In this document: in pieces, positions 1 to 13,253 of the stretch
How the letters are laid out: each line of letters starts with the position of its first letter
Position numbering within the stretch: position 1 is the stretch's first letter
NCBI GenBank assembly: GCA_022495005.1
Contig: JAGYXB010000665.1
Location: 868,001-932,000, forward strand
Length of the DNA stretch: 64,000 bases
From: Rhyacophila brunnea
Lineage: Eukaryota > Arthropoda > Insecta > Trichoptera > Rhyacophilidae
Direction of reading: 5' to 3'
Program-made: the position numbers and the translations under genes
Notes under the pieces: model-generated
What the model saw: only the letters and a program-made list of their open reading frames with translations
Database searches by the model: none
What the model was told of the DNA's origin: nothing

Positions 1-855
1 CAAAATGAGCCCCCTATGTAATAATAAAAATGGTATTTAAATTACGTTTTTGCACAAATGTAGGTACATATAGTACTTACTCACTATAGGCCAGATCTTC
101 TGAGTCTGCCTTTTCTCTTCGTTGAATATCGCGAAATGGGGACGTTTACCCAAGTATGTATTATTAAGATTATATTATTCTTGTAATACTTATAAAAACG
201 TGTAATTTACATGCTTAGTGTTATAAAAAATAAGATTTTAGACAAGTCGTATGATATAATTTTGAAAACATTTCTTATTGTGACTAGTTTAGTTAGTTAA
301 CTTTAAATTTAGTTTAAACACAGCACGATGCTTAGTAAATTTAATAAGCACGGCGCATTTACTTATATCTGGGAAATGTTAAATTAATTGAACAATTCGC
401 AAGTATACCACAAGATTACATCCAAGTACGGTGATTACTGCGTTAAAATAAAATAGTCGGTAATAATATAATTTGACAAGTATGTAGGTATTCCATTGCG
501 GTAACGGTCGAGTCTGAAAATTATTCAGGAGCGCTGAAAATATCTGGAAGGAGATAACAAAAGTAATGAATACGATCCCGGTCGGCGGAAGGTATGATGC
601 AGTCTATTATATGTGAGCTATGAATATCATTTATTATTGTACTCGAGAATTAAACACCTCATGTTTAGAATTATTTCATAATACGTGAATAAGACGCACG
701 CACCCTATGGCATATAATAACTACATGCCTAAACTATAATTCAATTATTTTTTTAATGTTGATTTTTAAGAATTTTTCATTAAAAATAAATACATAACAC
801 GCAATAACCTCAAATATTATATAAGAAAAATCCTTGATTTTTTTTCATCGACTAG
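1..855. other. unassigned AT-rich DNA
   Basis: No reading frame, repeat or RNA structure that I can support. Confidence 0.6.
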
Positions 856-2076
856 AATTCGAACATCAATAGGCGGCCACAGACGGACAGTTCTCGTAAC
901 AGGTTGAACATGGCACAGACAATAACTGTTCAATAACTGTACGTTAGTGGCCACACCACAGATCAGTTTAACTACCCCATTTAAATCTGTCGAACTGTCA
1001 ACAGACGTGCCCATATACGTACAGTTATTGTCTGTGGCAGAGCAAGTGTCAAAAACTATGGAGGTTAAGTTCGCGGAGATATTACACAGGAGTATTGTTT
1101 CAATTAGTTTTAGGTAAGGTATACTTGAACGATGATACACGAATAATTTTACTTTGAATTTATTATGGTTATAATTGTTTTTATTAGAAACAAATTGACA
1201 TAAAATACACACCTATGACGTTGGTAAAATAAATCATGATTTCGCTAGTGGATAATATAAAATATAATCTTTTCTTTTGAATAAATTATTCCCTTTAATG
1301 GACAGTATTAATTTAGTAAGAAAACGGTAATATTTATAAAGGTATTGATTTTATATACAATAAATTTAAACATGCCACAAAATTATATTTACATCAATCA
1401 TCAGTATAATAATTAATTATTATGATATTATTAAAATATAATATACTTAAATTTGATTTAGATTTAGCGACATTGTCATTCACAATTAGGTATATTAATT
1501 TATGTTGTGAACGTCTTAAATTAATTATTTGTAATATTCACTACATACAATAAATAAAATTTGAGTACTGAGTTATTAGTCTATATTTTCACAATAACTT
1601 AATATTTATAATGCTCTCTAAAATTTTAACATTTATATTATATTGTATAAAATAATATGTTTACATAAATAACTATAACTTTGTTTTACTCTCGTAAAAA
1701 TAAATAAAATATAATATTTGCGATCTCCGCGTACATAATATTATTATATTTTTAATAATAAATGAATTTGTATTTTATAACAAGCAACACCAGCCGTAGT
1801 TGTATCGCGCGGTATATTCTACTTTACGTTACCGACATCTAATGTCACTCGAGAACTTTCGGCTAGTTGAAATTCCAACAGTTTTACAAAAACACGGGAG
1901 TGGGGGGTCGCTGGCAGTTTGAACATGCCACACATCTGATAGGTCAAAAAGTGTCCGTCTATGGGCGCAGCAGATTATCTACCAAAGATAACTGTATGGC
2001 CGCCATTACGTATTAACTGGCATGTTCAACCTCTTACGAGAACTGTCCGTCTATGGCCGCCTAATATGTTCAAATT
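856..2076. mobile_element. inverted-repeat element, about 1.2 kb
   Basis: 856-906 and 2021-2076 are long inverted repeats (shared core GGACAGTTCTCGTAA and TTGAACATG next to GGCGGCCA). Subterminal palindromes (ACAGTTATTGTCTGTG at about 1019-1035 against its complement near 916-932) make nested hairpins. The interior is AT-rich with no credible protein. It is probably a non-autonomous DNA transposon; no clear target duplication was found. Confidence 0.6.
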
Positions 2077-2209
2077 TCCACAAGGTTCAAGATTTTTTTA
2101 TACTCATGTTTTTGAGGTTATTCTCAGTTATATTAGATGTAAAACCAGAAAGTTACGGTCAAATCTATTGCAGATGTTGATATGAAAATTTGTCTACTAG
2201 CTCTTCTCT

Positions 2210-2570
2210 TTAGATGAATATTATTCCAGCTACCAGAGGCACCAAACGAAAAAATACGAAGCTTATAATTTGAGACATTTTTTTCATAATTATTCAAATT
2301 ATGTATATAAAAACATTAAAATGAAATATTTTTTATTTTAATTCGAAGATAAATTTACAATTAAAAAACTGAATAAGATATTACTATTACATATTATTTT
2401 ACGGTATTTTTTAACGTACAGAAAAGATTTTTGATAAATTTATAGTTTTAAGATTTTTTATATTTATTTTAAAAAACATCGATTCTTATAAAAAAAATAA
2501 AAATGTGTGTAACTTGAAATCTTTCTTATTTATGTCAAATATAATTTTAGTATGGTCACAGTATTGATGC
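2210..2570. repeat. single arm of the foldback family seen at 57229-58041
   Basis: Shares AATACGAAGCTT, AATTTGAGA, TTTTATATTTATTTTAAAAAAC and AACTTGAAATC in the same order as the left arm of the large foldback at 57.2 kb. Only one arm is present. Confidence 0.6.
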
Positions 2571-4920
2571 CAAGTAGAGTGTTCACAATAAAAAAGCTAA
2601 TACCATGCCAGTCATGACCTTTAATGTTGTGAATCGTAACTGTAATAAAACTTAGATCGTAGCTTTGAAATATTTTGATAGACCTTGAAATGAATCATCG
2701 ATGAATTCTACTTACCATAACAATACTCTCAATACTCTGCATAATTTAGCATTTTCATTATTTAGTATTGACTAAGACAATAAGAATTTCTCTCAGACTT
2801 ACAATCAGAGTGCGAATGAGGATAGATTACAACAATAATTATTTTTACACAGCACAGCCATGTTATAACCCTGGAGTTTTGAGGTTAACTTCATATTTGA
2901 CCAATATATAGTATGTAAAATATATGCAGGTCGCTGATAAATAAAATAGTATTACATTTACTAGTGATATTTACTGTATGCAAGCTATTTAGAACGGGGT
3001 GTATGTATTTCATTAATTCTAGGTTTTGAGACAACTTTTAGATAAGATGTATTTTAAATATATACTCATTTTTCGGAAAACCTCATCACTATCAGAAATA
3101 ATATGTCGGCGGATTTTAAGATATTAATATATTGGAATGTATTTAAAGAAAGATGCGACATTGCGCACAGTTTTGATTTATGACTCCCAGTCGAAGCGGC
3201 TTTTAATGTGGGACTGGGCTTAGTATCGGACATCATAAAAATGATGTCGCATATGGTAGGAAAAAATATCTTCATCAAGTTGAAAAAATCTCAAAGTACA
3301 GTGACGAACCTATGGCTAAGGACACGATTAGGTCATTTCTATTCTTCTATAATGACGAAGAATAATATATCCCCAAGCAATGAGTAATACAATAAAGCCT
3401 TTAGAAAATACGTTTACCGGAAATCTTTTCTTTGTATGGATTAAAAGTAGGTGTAAAGACGTAGTCAAGTCAGAGAACTCTAGAGTTAAAAAGACTATGT
3501 ATTTTATTGAATGGAATGGGTTGCAAAAAACCAAACTTCAACTGCTTGGTTATGTTAGGCGAAGTAATAAATCAGCACTGCTTTGATTAGTCATACATGG
3601 GGGACAAAGGAAGACCAGGAATGCAAATTTATCTGAAGAATTTAAACCAAAATGAAGAGTCGTATTTCAGAGTCACGATGATAGCAAACGGTCGATTAAA
3701 AGAAGGTGCACAAAGAAGAAGATACTCATTATCACTACGTAATAGTTCATTGCACAGGGATTGTGCATAGGCGTCGCATATTCTCGTCTCGAATGATAAT
3801 TCATCACGGGATTTGTCTAGTGGGCGCCCCGTAATCAAAAAGGATACCTAGCCATGGAAATTTCATCGCATTTCCAGGAAAGAGATTAAAATTTGAATAA
3901 TGAACGTTTAGTGCAAGAAAACCTTTTGTGGGAGCAAAGGAAAATGTTTTGTAAATTGTTATTACTCACAGTTGAATAAATATCATGTAATTATGATTGA
4001 CCATTTATGACAGGTATTCCTTTATATACATATATTTTAACTTATTGGTATAACTTCCGGAAAAGGTATTTTTGTAAACAATAGTATTTAAAAACTCAAT
4101 AAGGAATCAACATTCATAAGATGATTTATATTGTTGCATACAAATTATGAAAAATATTTACTTCATGATATTCTTAATATTATAATATAATCGACGTGCT
4201 TGCTATAATTTACTAGAGGGTACTGTTTTTAGTATCAGTAAATTAAAAAAAATGTCTAAACTCTAAACAGCACTAAATTTGATGGAAAATCATATATTTA
4301 TCTACTTTGATCGAAATATCACTAAGTCTACTGAAATTTCGGTAGGCATGGTAGCATTGATTTTTAGATACATACCTTCATATGGGATACACGTGTATAA
4401 AGGTGTGATTCATTACTTTTGGTGTTATCATTGTTTTATATTTTGGTTTAAGTACTTACTTAGATTTTTCCGGTTGGTGAAATCTGACTACGAAAAAAGA
4501 ATACAGCAGAAAATTTATCACTTCCCATCCCATTTAACAGCCAAAGCGATAGCTTGGAAAATTATCTTACTATTTCAATGGATTTAAGGTAGATTATTGT
4601 CTATATACTCTACAGAAGTTTTCATTTTAGATTTTTAGATTTTTAAATGTGCATATTATTATACGTATACAGTCGTAATATTTTGTCATTTCATTGATAT
4701 TTTTTGAAAGAAATATAGGTAAGCGTTAGAGATATACAATTAAACTTGATTCTTTGTGAAATCAAACTAACATTTATTGAATCTATTTTAATTCAATTGT
4801 TTTATAATATAAAAAAGATTTAATCAACTGTTTTTGAAAAATAAGAGAATTGAATCGAAATATCCGTTTTTTTAGTTTTCCTGTAAGAGTTTTTATTAGT
4901 CCCCGTTAAATAAAAGTTGT
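2571..4920. other. unassigned; decayed coding-like stretch at 3090-3880
   Basis: Plus-strand frames at 3090-3400 give patches such as AAFNVGLGLVSDIIKMMSHM with better than average composition, and 3620-3850 gives an E/R-rich patch, all with stops. It may be an old transposase or host pseudogene; I could not match a family. The rest is AT-rich. Confidence 0.4.
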
Positions 4921-4921
4921 G

Positions 4922-4955
<34 letters not shown>
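4921..4955. repeat. (AT)n(GT)n microsatellite
   Basis: About 11 AT units run into about 6 GT units. It abuts a CAGTGGCGTA sequence that resembles a hAT terminus. Confidence 0.9.
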
Positions 4956-6529
4956 CAGTGGCGTACGGTCTATCTGATGCTGTAAATGCGGAGCATGCCT
5001 AGAAATAATTGATAGAGTACTGTAAAATAATATTGTGTATTTATTGTGCAATTGTATGACATAAATAATGGACTATAATTCCTTTAATAGTTCTTTAGTA
5101 GGTACATAGTAAAAAAGTGGTTATAAAATATGTATTTTTCAACAGCATCCTCGTAAAAAAAGTCACCCACACCTCTTTAAGCACGCAAGTTAAAAATTTG
5201 TTCCACCATCCATTAATTCTTGGTGCCGTGCAAAATATATCAAACTCAATATAAACAATACATTTATCTTAAATACGCTAATATGTGCTTATAACTGCTC
5301 GTAATATATAGGACAGAGAAACTAAACTATTAAAAGATATAAAAAGCACCCACTATGTCTATAATATAATAATGATCTTTGTGAATACAATTTATATCCA
5401 CTGCATCTAAAAGAGATTGTTTCTTCTTTTGCCAATTAATATTTTTTATTTAAGTACAATAAGTATGTTTCTGTGTTTTTTTTTTCAATATTATGTGTTT
5501 TCAAAAACTAATATAACTAAAATACCAAGGCGTAATATTATGTCATATTATTATCTATCTTTGTATGAAATAAAATAATTAGGTAACGTATTGAAGCAAG
5601 TCAGTGCGTATTGGGATGATGCATGCATAGTTCCACCTCAGTACGATTCTGACGTTTAAAGTGACAAGATACAAAGCAAGTCCCCATGGTTAATGAGTAA
5701 ACTAAGAAATGATACAATTTGAAATACCATTCAGTGATTAAAATGTATTACCAAGAAAGGGAAGAAGCCAAACTAGAAAATTAGCTTCTTCAAATTATAA
5801 ACACAAATTATGGAGCAATTATTATAACAATAGTAAAGTAAATAAACATAGATGAATATAATGTCCATTTACCAAAAAGTAAATAAACTGAAGTTTACCT
5901 ACCATAGGAGACAATACTCAAAATGAAAAATGTTAATATAATTTTGTATAACCAATAAATAAATCAATATACGCTTTATAATAGAAATATACTATTATCG
6001 CGTTGGATAACATGGTTGAATAAACATAACGGATGGAATATTTACACAGCGAATCTTTCCAAAAAGCTTTTAAGTAATTGTAATATATTTTTTTCGGGAA
6101 GCTCAATTGTCGTAGTATAACATCTTTGTTCGTTGAAAGCTGAGAAGTTTTTCATTTGTTAACGTTCATGTGAGTTGATATTAGTCAAACCTTTCATCAC
6201 ATTAATATTTTTCGTCTTGTTTGCTCATTATTTTTGTGTTAGCCGTGGGGAAATCAAAAGGAAGTCGCAAAAAGGTTTTTTATTCGCCGCACAGAAATCG
6301 CTTAGTCTTTAATCATTTAGTATCTAACGAGTAAGTGGCTTACATTAACGTTAGAAAAAACAAACATATTATGATTGTGTGTGTATTTTTTTTGTTAAGT
6401 ACATATTATAAAGAATATTATTACTTTAGGGAAAAAGAATTCAGTATATTCTTATAAATATTTTGATATAAGCAGGTAATAAATATATCTAATACACATT
6501 TATTTATATTAAATAAACAATATAGCTTC
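4956..6529. other. unassigned AT-rich DNA
   Basis: Apart from the CAGTGGCGTA hAT-like end at 4956 I see nothing. The long stop-free stretches are AT-rich chance frames. Confidence 0.5.
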
Positions 6530-6553
6530 ACACACACACAAACACACACATCA
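6530..6553. repeat. (CA)n microsatellite
   Basis: An ACACAC run with one interruption. Confidence 0.8.
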
Positions 6554-6682
6554 CCATGTGCGAACTTGAGAGGATCACGGACCTTTACAGATTTAATCTA
6601 GATCCTAGATAGGACGTCATTATAAACTCAATTAATCAGGGCTGATAACTGTTGTCTTTTACCTTTGTTCTAAAATATTATT

Positions 6683-6830
6683 ATCAGCCGTGGTCGACCC
6701 ACTAACAGATGAAGGCTTTCTCTAGCTCTTTTCACTCTTTTCCGTCCTCAGTTCTTCACTGCTGCGTACATCTGCCAAACTTTATGAGTAAGGTACCTCC
6801 GCGAATACGTCGTGGGCATGGGTTCCAATA
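6683..6830 (-). mobile_element. RTE-like LINE 3'-end fragment
   Basis: Matches the arrangement seen at 10850, 43195, 45700 and 48755: a short 3' tail, then ATCCACTG-like sequence, GATGAAGGC, CTCTAGCT and ACTCTTTTC, then a decayed ORF end. The insertion is strongly 5'-truncated. Confidence 0.5.
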
Positions 6831-7429
6831 TAGACCCCAAATATCCCTAAAGAGAGGCATCGGCTTACGCTATGAGATTCGTCTTGATTTCTATTGAGCT
6901 TGACCTTACTTTATTTCTTTAATTTACACCAGTAATGTGGCTATATATGAGTTGGTTGTATAAATATATATATTATAATATATTATATATTCATGAAATT
7001 GAGATCGTTTATTTATTATATTACAAGTGTACCTCTAAATATTTGTTTTTATTATATAAGTGCATTACGATTTACTACTATTTATTATGTTATAGACTAT
7101 AGATGAATAAAATGATATTTTAACATAGTAACAACTTATTTCCACCAAATTTATTTGGACTTTACGACGTAGTTTATACTGTGTATACAGTTTTATATAT
7201 ACAGCAATGTGTACTTTCATGTTTTTTTTTATTCGATCCAAAACTTTTTAAAAATTTGGTGTTTGGAATTACAGCCTGAAGTTAACTAGACTATAATATT
7301 GGTTATGTCAATGATGAATGAATATAAATTTATTTTGATTTTGGAGGACTTTAATAATGTCTTCAAAAGTGACCTTACATTGTGCTGAAAACGCAAAGTA
7401 CAACCAATGTGCCCTTGCCGTAGTAACTA

Positions 7430-8725
7430 CGAGGGTAATTCCAGAAGTACCCGACCTAACAAAGAAAACACAAAAAATTTTGGAAAAAATATTTTTATTT
7501 CTCTACGTAGTCTCCTTTTAGGTCGATGCACTTTTTCCAGCGATGTTCAATAGCTTTGATACACTGTTTATAGTGAGAATCGTCAAGCTCCTCAAAATAG
7601 CCATCAACCGCAGACTCCACCTCTTCATTGTTTGGCAAATCTTTTACCACCGAGCTATTTTCTCAAGTTTGGAAACAGAAAATAACCCGAGGGGGCTAAA
7701 TCTGGCGAATAGGGTGCGTGAGAGTGCAATTCGAACTTTAACTCATTGATTTTGGCCATCGCGATAACGGATGTGTGAACTGATGAGTTGTCCTGATGAA
7801 ACGAAACTATCTTTTTCGCCAAATGCGGTTGTTTTTTCTTGATTTCATCACTCAAAGCTGCAATAAGTTTGCATAATATACGCCATTGATTGATTTTCCT
7901 TTCTGAAGATAATCAATGAAAATTACCCCACGCGCATCCCAAAAAACTGACGCCATGACCTTGCCTGCAGATGGAACTGTCTTCGCCTTCTTTGGAGCTG
8001 ATTCTCCCCTTTCAGTCGATTGTTTTGACTGTTATTTCGTGTCAGGTGTGAAGTGATGGACCCATGTTTCATCCATGATTATGAATAAATGCAAAAACTC
8101 TGCTTTATTGGTGTGAAACTTTGCCAAACACTAGATTGAAACATCCTCACGATGCTGTTTTTGTTCCATTGTGAGTAATCGCGGCACCCACCTTGCGCAC
8201 AGCTTTCTCATGTCCAAATTTTCAGTCATAGTGTAATGTACAGCACTTTTTGAAATACCTACCATGTCTACTAGCTCGCGCAATTTCAGTCGACGTTCAT
8301 CCAATTCCATTTTGTGGATTTTCGTCACCATTTCTGGCATGGTCACCTCATTTGGTCGACCACTGCGATGTTCGTCTTGGCAGCTCGTACAGCCTCGTTT
8401 AAACTCAGCCACCCAATATATTACTGTTGTAAATAAAGGTGCAGAGACTATCTATAGAGAGAATCTAGCGCCGCTTTGATATTGGTTAGACTGAAGCCTT
8501 TCAATTGAATGTAATGCATCGCATACATATGACCATGTATTTTTCCATGTTTACAAATTCACTGAGAGCGTTCACTGTTGATGGCTGACAAATAATTACT
8601 GAACAACGTAGCATCGTCAAACTTCAAACTTAGGCTTTATAAGATTGGTACGTTCTATTATGGTCATTATTTTTAAACAAAAACTGCTATCTATACGTCA
8701 GGTCGGGTACTTCTAGGACTACTGG
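7430..8725 (-). mobile_element. mariner (Tc1/mariner superfamily) element, inactive
   Basis: Flanked by TA at 7428-7429 and 8726-8727. The imperfect terminal inverted repeats share AGAAGTACCCGACCT, and the left terminus CGAGGGT is typical of mariner. Length, about 1.3 kb, is normal for the family. It encodes a transposase on the minus strand with several stops. Confidence 0.85.
7520..8540 (-). pseudogene. mariner transposase pseudogene
   Basis: Cut-and-paste transposase. Visible in order on the minus strand: an N-terminal helix-turn-helix region (FKRGCTSCQDEHRSGRPNE, then ELVDMVGISKSAVHYTMTE), WVPRLLTMEQKQHREDVSI, MDETWVHHFTPDTK with the first catalytic Asp, HQDNSSVHTS with the second, and YSPDLAPSGYFLF. 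In active mariners the last motif ends PSDY and that Asp is the third catalytic residue of the D,D34D triad; here it is Gly. In-frame stops include TAG near 8131 (after DVSI) and TAA near 8022 (after FTPDTK); the N-terminus also has stops. It cannot make a full-length active enzyme. Confidence 0.85.
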
Positions 8726-8727
8726 TA

Positions 8728-10847
8728 TTTATTATGAAACTAAGTAAGTTTAATAAACGGACCATAAACTCAAGGCAGTGTTCATAATATTATAGCGCGG
8801 TGTGGAAAGCAACATGCTGGGATAGACGAGTATCGATTAACGTAATAAATCGTGAAGGGAATAAGCAAGATTACATTATGTAAACTCTTAATGAAAGTGA
8901 ATAGGATACGCTGCTCGCAGAATAGAAAATATTAATTAGACAACCCTAGTATTCTCGTGGAACACTTCTAAAGGAAACGCCTAAAGGTCACTGGATCGAC
9001 TAGATAGTAAGTTCTGAGAAACTCCATGGTAATGCAATCCATAGGACAGACAGGAATGAGAATCAACTTGAAGAGGCCTCCATCTAACATAGGATTAATC
9101 CAGACTATGAAAATGATTTTATTGAACTTAATTTCAGGATTAACATTATAATATGTTGGTTTTTAAACTATTTCCACTACAGCAGTTATTTTTTAATGGA
9201 CGAAATAATTTGCACTTAGCTTCCATGTATTTTGGTATATTATTACATTGTCGTAAACAAATTTTTCATCAATACAGCAATATATACATTAACATTTTAT
9301 TTGTTTGTACCTGCTAAAGAAAATAATCTATCTATGCTTTATATAGTGTATAAAATAATGTCATGATCCAAGTCTTTTGTTCTTTAATTAATAACTCACA
9401 TTCTTCTCGATATAAATAGTCGGTGATATTATAAACGAAAAAGTAGTAAAATATTTTGAAAAATAATGTCTTCACAGAATTTTTAACGAAAGATTATAAA
9501 CATCAAAGGAATACTCTTGTATCATCCCGCATTCTCAGCCACATATTATTTTACGCAACAGAATTTCAGTTCAAAAGAGAATTCGCTTCTTCAAAAGTAT
9601 CGTTTTTAACCATTCAGATAAGATAAAAGCCATGATGGAAAAATCCCCTAAATTCTGATACAATATTTAAAAAATTAGCACATATACTAATTTTATAAAA
9701 TCAATAGATGATTTATCATACATATTTATTTATTAAATTACACCAGTATCAGCTTGACATAATATAATATTTAGGGTTATAATAATGTTATTCAATTTCA
9801 AACTTTTTAGAACTTTTGTAATTTGACATGATAAGTCTTTTAGTGGAAAGTTTCAAATTAATTTTGATTGTAGTTTAAACAGTTTGTCACATCACCTTAG
9901 TACGTCATGCACTACTTAGGGCCGGTTAATATAGTAAGGAAGTGAAGTCGGTTAAAGCTTACCTTTCACGTCAGTAATTATATTATTATAACTATCTGGA
10001 GTGTAAAGTGTTTTTATTGCATCTTCCCATTTAATATAGGAAAAAAATAATTATGAAATACAGCAGGTATGTAGTAGCAGTACAGTCTCTTCGGATTAAA
10101 TCGAGTCTGTGTGCATAGGCGGGAATGCAATTTGGTTTGTGTTTCCGAGTTTCCGGATTATGTTGGTGTCTACCCGAATGTCTGTTTGTAGATGGTCAAA
10201 GACTACGTGGCATACTAAACAAAAAATAGCTTGATACAAAGAATCACTACACAAGCACATCACAGCACGCGTTGTCGTCAGAATGTATGACTATATTTTC
10301 CCAAAAAATCCCATTCCGAATCAAAATCTTTTTTTCTTTTATATGTGTTTCCCTAGATATTTTCCGGCCCGAATTTAAAAAGTTCCATTCCGAGTCAAGG
10401 TTTTTTTTATGTATTTTTGTATTGTCACTATTTAATTAATATACAGCCCTAATTTTCACGTCTGTTTTTCAAAACTAGAAATTTAACTAAAATGTGGTAT
10501 GGAAATGCAAAATTTATTTATTACATTCATAAATATATATATACTTATTGTACAATTATAGTAGACATGCTATAATTATAGTACCTACAATAAATATAAC
10601 TACCAGCATACTATTATATTCAAACTATAAGAACAAGTTTTGGAAAAAGCTGTAATAATAATGATGGAAAATCATTAACTAGGGGTCCTCGATTTTTTTG
10701 TTCAGTATGGGGCGCACTTCTTTAACCTATCTCTCTGTACTGCTCTTAATTCAGCGGTTTTCATATTAATTTCAGATTCGTATCTACGATAATTAGTATG
10801 CTTACAAAAGTGAAAGTACTGAAACATTATTACGCTTAAAAGACAAT
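8728..10847. other. unassigned AT-rich DNA
   Basis: No supported feature. A GC-richer patch at 10080-10280 holds no frame or repeat I recognise. Confidence 0.5.
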
Positions 10848-11270
10848 CATCATCAACTGGGATCGATCTACTGCTGGATGTAGGCCTCTCCTAGCTTCCC
10901 CCACTCCTCTCAGTCCCTAATTTTTCGCTTCTACGAACATCTAACGAATTTTATGAGTTCGTCCAACTAGCGGGTTTTAAGGCATCAATGTGAACGTTTA
11001 GTGCCCCTTGGGTACCATTGTAGGACTGCATTTGGCCAGCGGTTGTCTAATCACCAACTCTGGCCCATTGCCATTTCATCTGCTTAGCGACCTCACATCG
11101 CGTATCGCGTACGATTGTTTGCTTCCATACCCATTGGCTTATTTTGTGATCTTTCCGCGTTATGCCCAACATGCCACGTTGAACAAATCATCATTTTTGG
11201 ATTTCTTTTATAATATTAAGAGTCCATGTTTCACACGTATACCACCGTCAATTGATATAATATATTATGT
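10848..11270 (-). mobile_element. RTE-like LINE 3' fragment
   Basis: The tail CATCATCA followed by GGATCGATCTACTGCTGGAT and AGGCCTCTC marks the 3' end in minus orientation. Minus-strand translation of the remainder resembles the C-terminal part of the reverse transcriptase ORF at 46 kb (ITRKxK..RN, W..GH-type region), with many frameshifts. Confidence 0.6.
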
Positions 11271-12065
11271 TATCAACAATAATGATCATTAATAATTATT
11301 GAAATGTTGTGTTCTTTGTGTACTAAGCAATGCCTATTCCTACAATCATGTTTGGTAATGAGATAAATATTTCTGAAGAATTTCACGTGAGAAAAGAGTT
11401 TGTATGGGGAACATGTTGAAATATGTCACTGAAATATGAGTAACATTTTTCTTAATACTTTTTTCTAATATATAGAAGGATTTTTTCGCATGCATACGAT
11501 GGCTGTACCTACCCCTCGCGGCGGCCCTGGGTTCCTGCTCGCTGTCCGCCCCACGCTCGGCTGAGCGTATCTTCATAGGATTCGTATCCACCACACTGCA
11601 CACTGGCGAAAGCGCACCGCGTGGCATGACATGGTGGTTCGCAACGTGTGCTTGATTTACTACACAATATACACATTTTTATATTTAGTACTACAATCCT
11701 GTTCTGAACTTGACCGTCTCCATGTGAGCTTTTTATACGAGAAAGTATTGCTAGTCATTCTCTCGACCTTTTAAATCCAAATTCTGGATCCAAACACCCT
11801 CTGGATCAAAATTTATCAATATACAAATCAGATTTCACATTGGAGGAGGCACGGGACGTAGAGATGGACCATTGGAAATGACGAGATCTTGCGCTTACCA
11901 TATTTTCCAATGCTGGAATGTGATAGAATACAGTAAGTAAGTAATAAGTGTATTGATTGATCAATTAAAAAAACTGTGGAAGTTAAGTTACTTCTAAAAT
12001 ACTTACTCTACTTTATTTTCTTTATATTAAAGTAAAAAGTAAGTTACAATTTTCATTCTTAAGTC
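11271..12065. other. unassigned, GC-rich patch at 11500-11640
   Basis: The GC-rich patch (CCCCTCGCGGCGGCCCTGGG and a 93-residue minus-strand frame) stands out, but shows no domain, splice context or repeat copy. Confidence 0.4.
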
Positions 12066-12366
12066 AAGCATATGGGCGTCTATAGAGTGGAGGTTATCCT
12101 TTCGCCCAACCTATTTGGTCCTTTTTTCCGACCATGTTCGATCCTGATAGGATCATATAGGCCTCCACAGAATGGAGGTTTGTATTAACAGATTTGTTTT
12201 TTTTTTTTTACGAGAAATGGACGTCAGCCACTTGCTCAACCTATTAGGTCCATACCCTGACACACACAAATTGAAAAACAATATGTGTACTTGCCAGACC
12301 CAGGATTCGAACCTGGGACCCACAGATTTATAGTCCAACGCTTAAGCCGTGCGATCACCGTGGGTG
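12066..12366 (-). mobile_element. tRNA-derived SINE (Leu/Ser-type head)
   Basis: On the minus strand the head has an A-box-like GATCGCACGGCTTAAGCG and a B box GGTTCGAATCC, i.e. an internal RNA polymerase III promoter, followed by a body with ATATTGTTTTTCAATTTGTG and TTTCTCGTAAAA, an A-rich bridge, and a second part containing AGGATCGAACATGGTCGG. Related copies: 32395-32612, 50866-51060 and 62222-62320. Confidence 0.75.
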
Positions 12367-12418
12367 TTGTCCTCTGTCTCGATCAACCATACATTGAATA
12401 AATCATTATAATGTAATT

Positions 12419-12482
12419 TTACCAAACACGGGATCGAACCCGCACCATAGCTTCAGACACGGATGCTCTGTCAATTATATGC
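12419..12482 (-). mobile_element. tRNA-like SINE head fragment
   Basis: The minus strand shows B box GGTTCGATCCCG and a matching upstream arm, but no complete cloverleaf. Confidence 0.45.
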
Positions 12483-13253
12483 ACATTTTGAGTGTTTTAA
12501 CATTACAGAAAGAAAGTATTGACAATACATACCTACTTATATTTGAATTTCAAATCGATTATGAAATTCGTTTATTTAGGCACATCCAACGATGATGCTT
12601 GATGTTTGTCATTGATAGATAATAATATTAATATATTGCAATGAAATTTCAATTTTAATTATTTTAATTTATTAAAACTAAAATAAAATAACTAAAATTG
12701 ACTTCTTTTATTAATTTATAATGTTTTAATTAATTTAAATACAATGTACGTGATATGTAATTTAATTTTGTATACTATATTATGATTTTTGAGGGTAGGT
12801 GCGAATTATAAACATGTGTTAGCCATCAAAAATAATCATTATTGGGAATAATATGATAATTCGATAAGAAGGTAGCTAACGATGTTTGATAGATATACCA
12901 CAAATAAAATGCTTTGTTAATAAATAATTTATTAGGCAAAATCTTGCAAAGTGTTAACGGGGGAAGTGTAGACGTTTATTTTTAATATTATACCACTGTC
13001 ATCAACTTAAATGCAAATATAAGTCCATTATCTATTTTGAATAAGTATATGAGTCTGTTTTATCGAATAATCCTCAAAAAAATATCCACACGGTTTCATT
13101 AGAGTTGAACTAACGAGAAGAGATAGGTACTTAAATTTGACTTCAAATTTTTACCATTAGGTAAATACCTACCATAATATACACCATAATTTTCACCATC
13201 AGGTAAATTATACTAGTATTTAATGATTAATGTTGTATAATAGTTCATCAAAT

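Noticed and set aside
817..1212. 131-residue minus-strand frame
   Set aside because: It overlaps the inverted-repeat end of the 856-2076 element and its palindromes; no family resemblance.
3090..3880. piggyBac-like transposase
   Set aside because: Some patches looked reminiscent, but no catalytic motif, TTAA-flanked ends or cysteine-rich tail could be found.
4279..4587. 102-residue plus-strand frame
   Set aside because: Composition is what AT-rich random DNA gives (F, Y, I and K rich). No domain, splice context or repeat copy.
7785..7815. Hammerhead-like CCTGATGAAACGAAAC
   Set aside because: It lacks a stem II between the two core boxes and lies inside the mariner transposase at the HQDN motif, which explains it.
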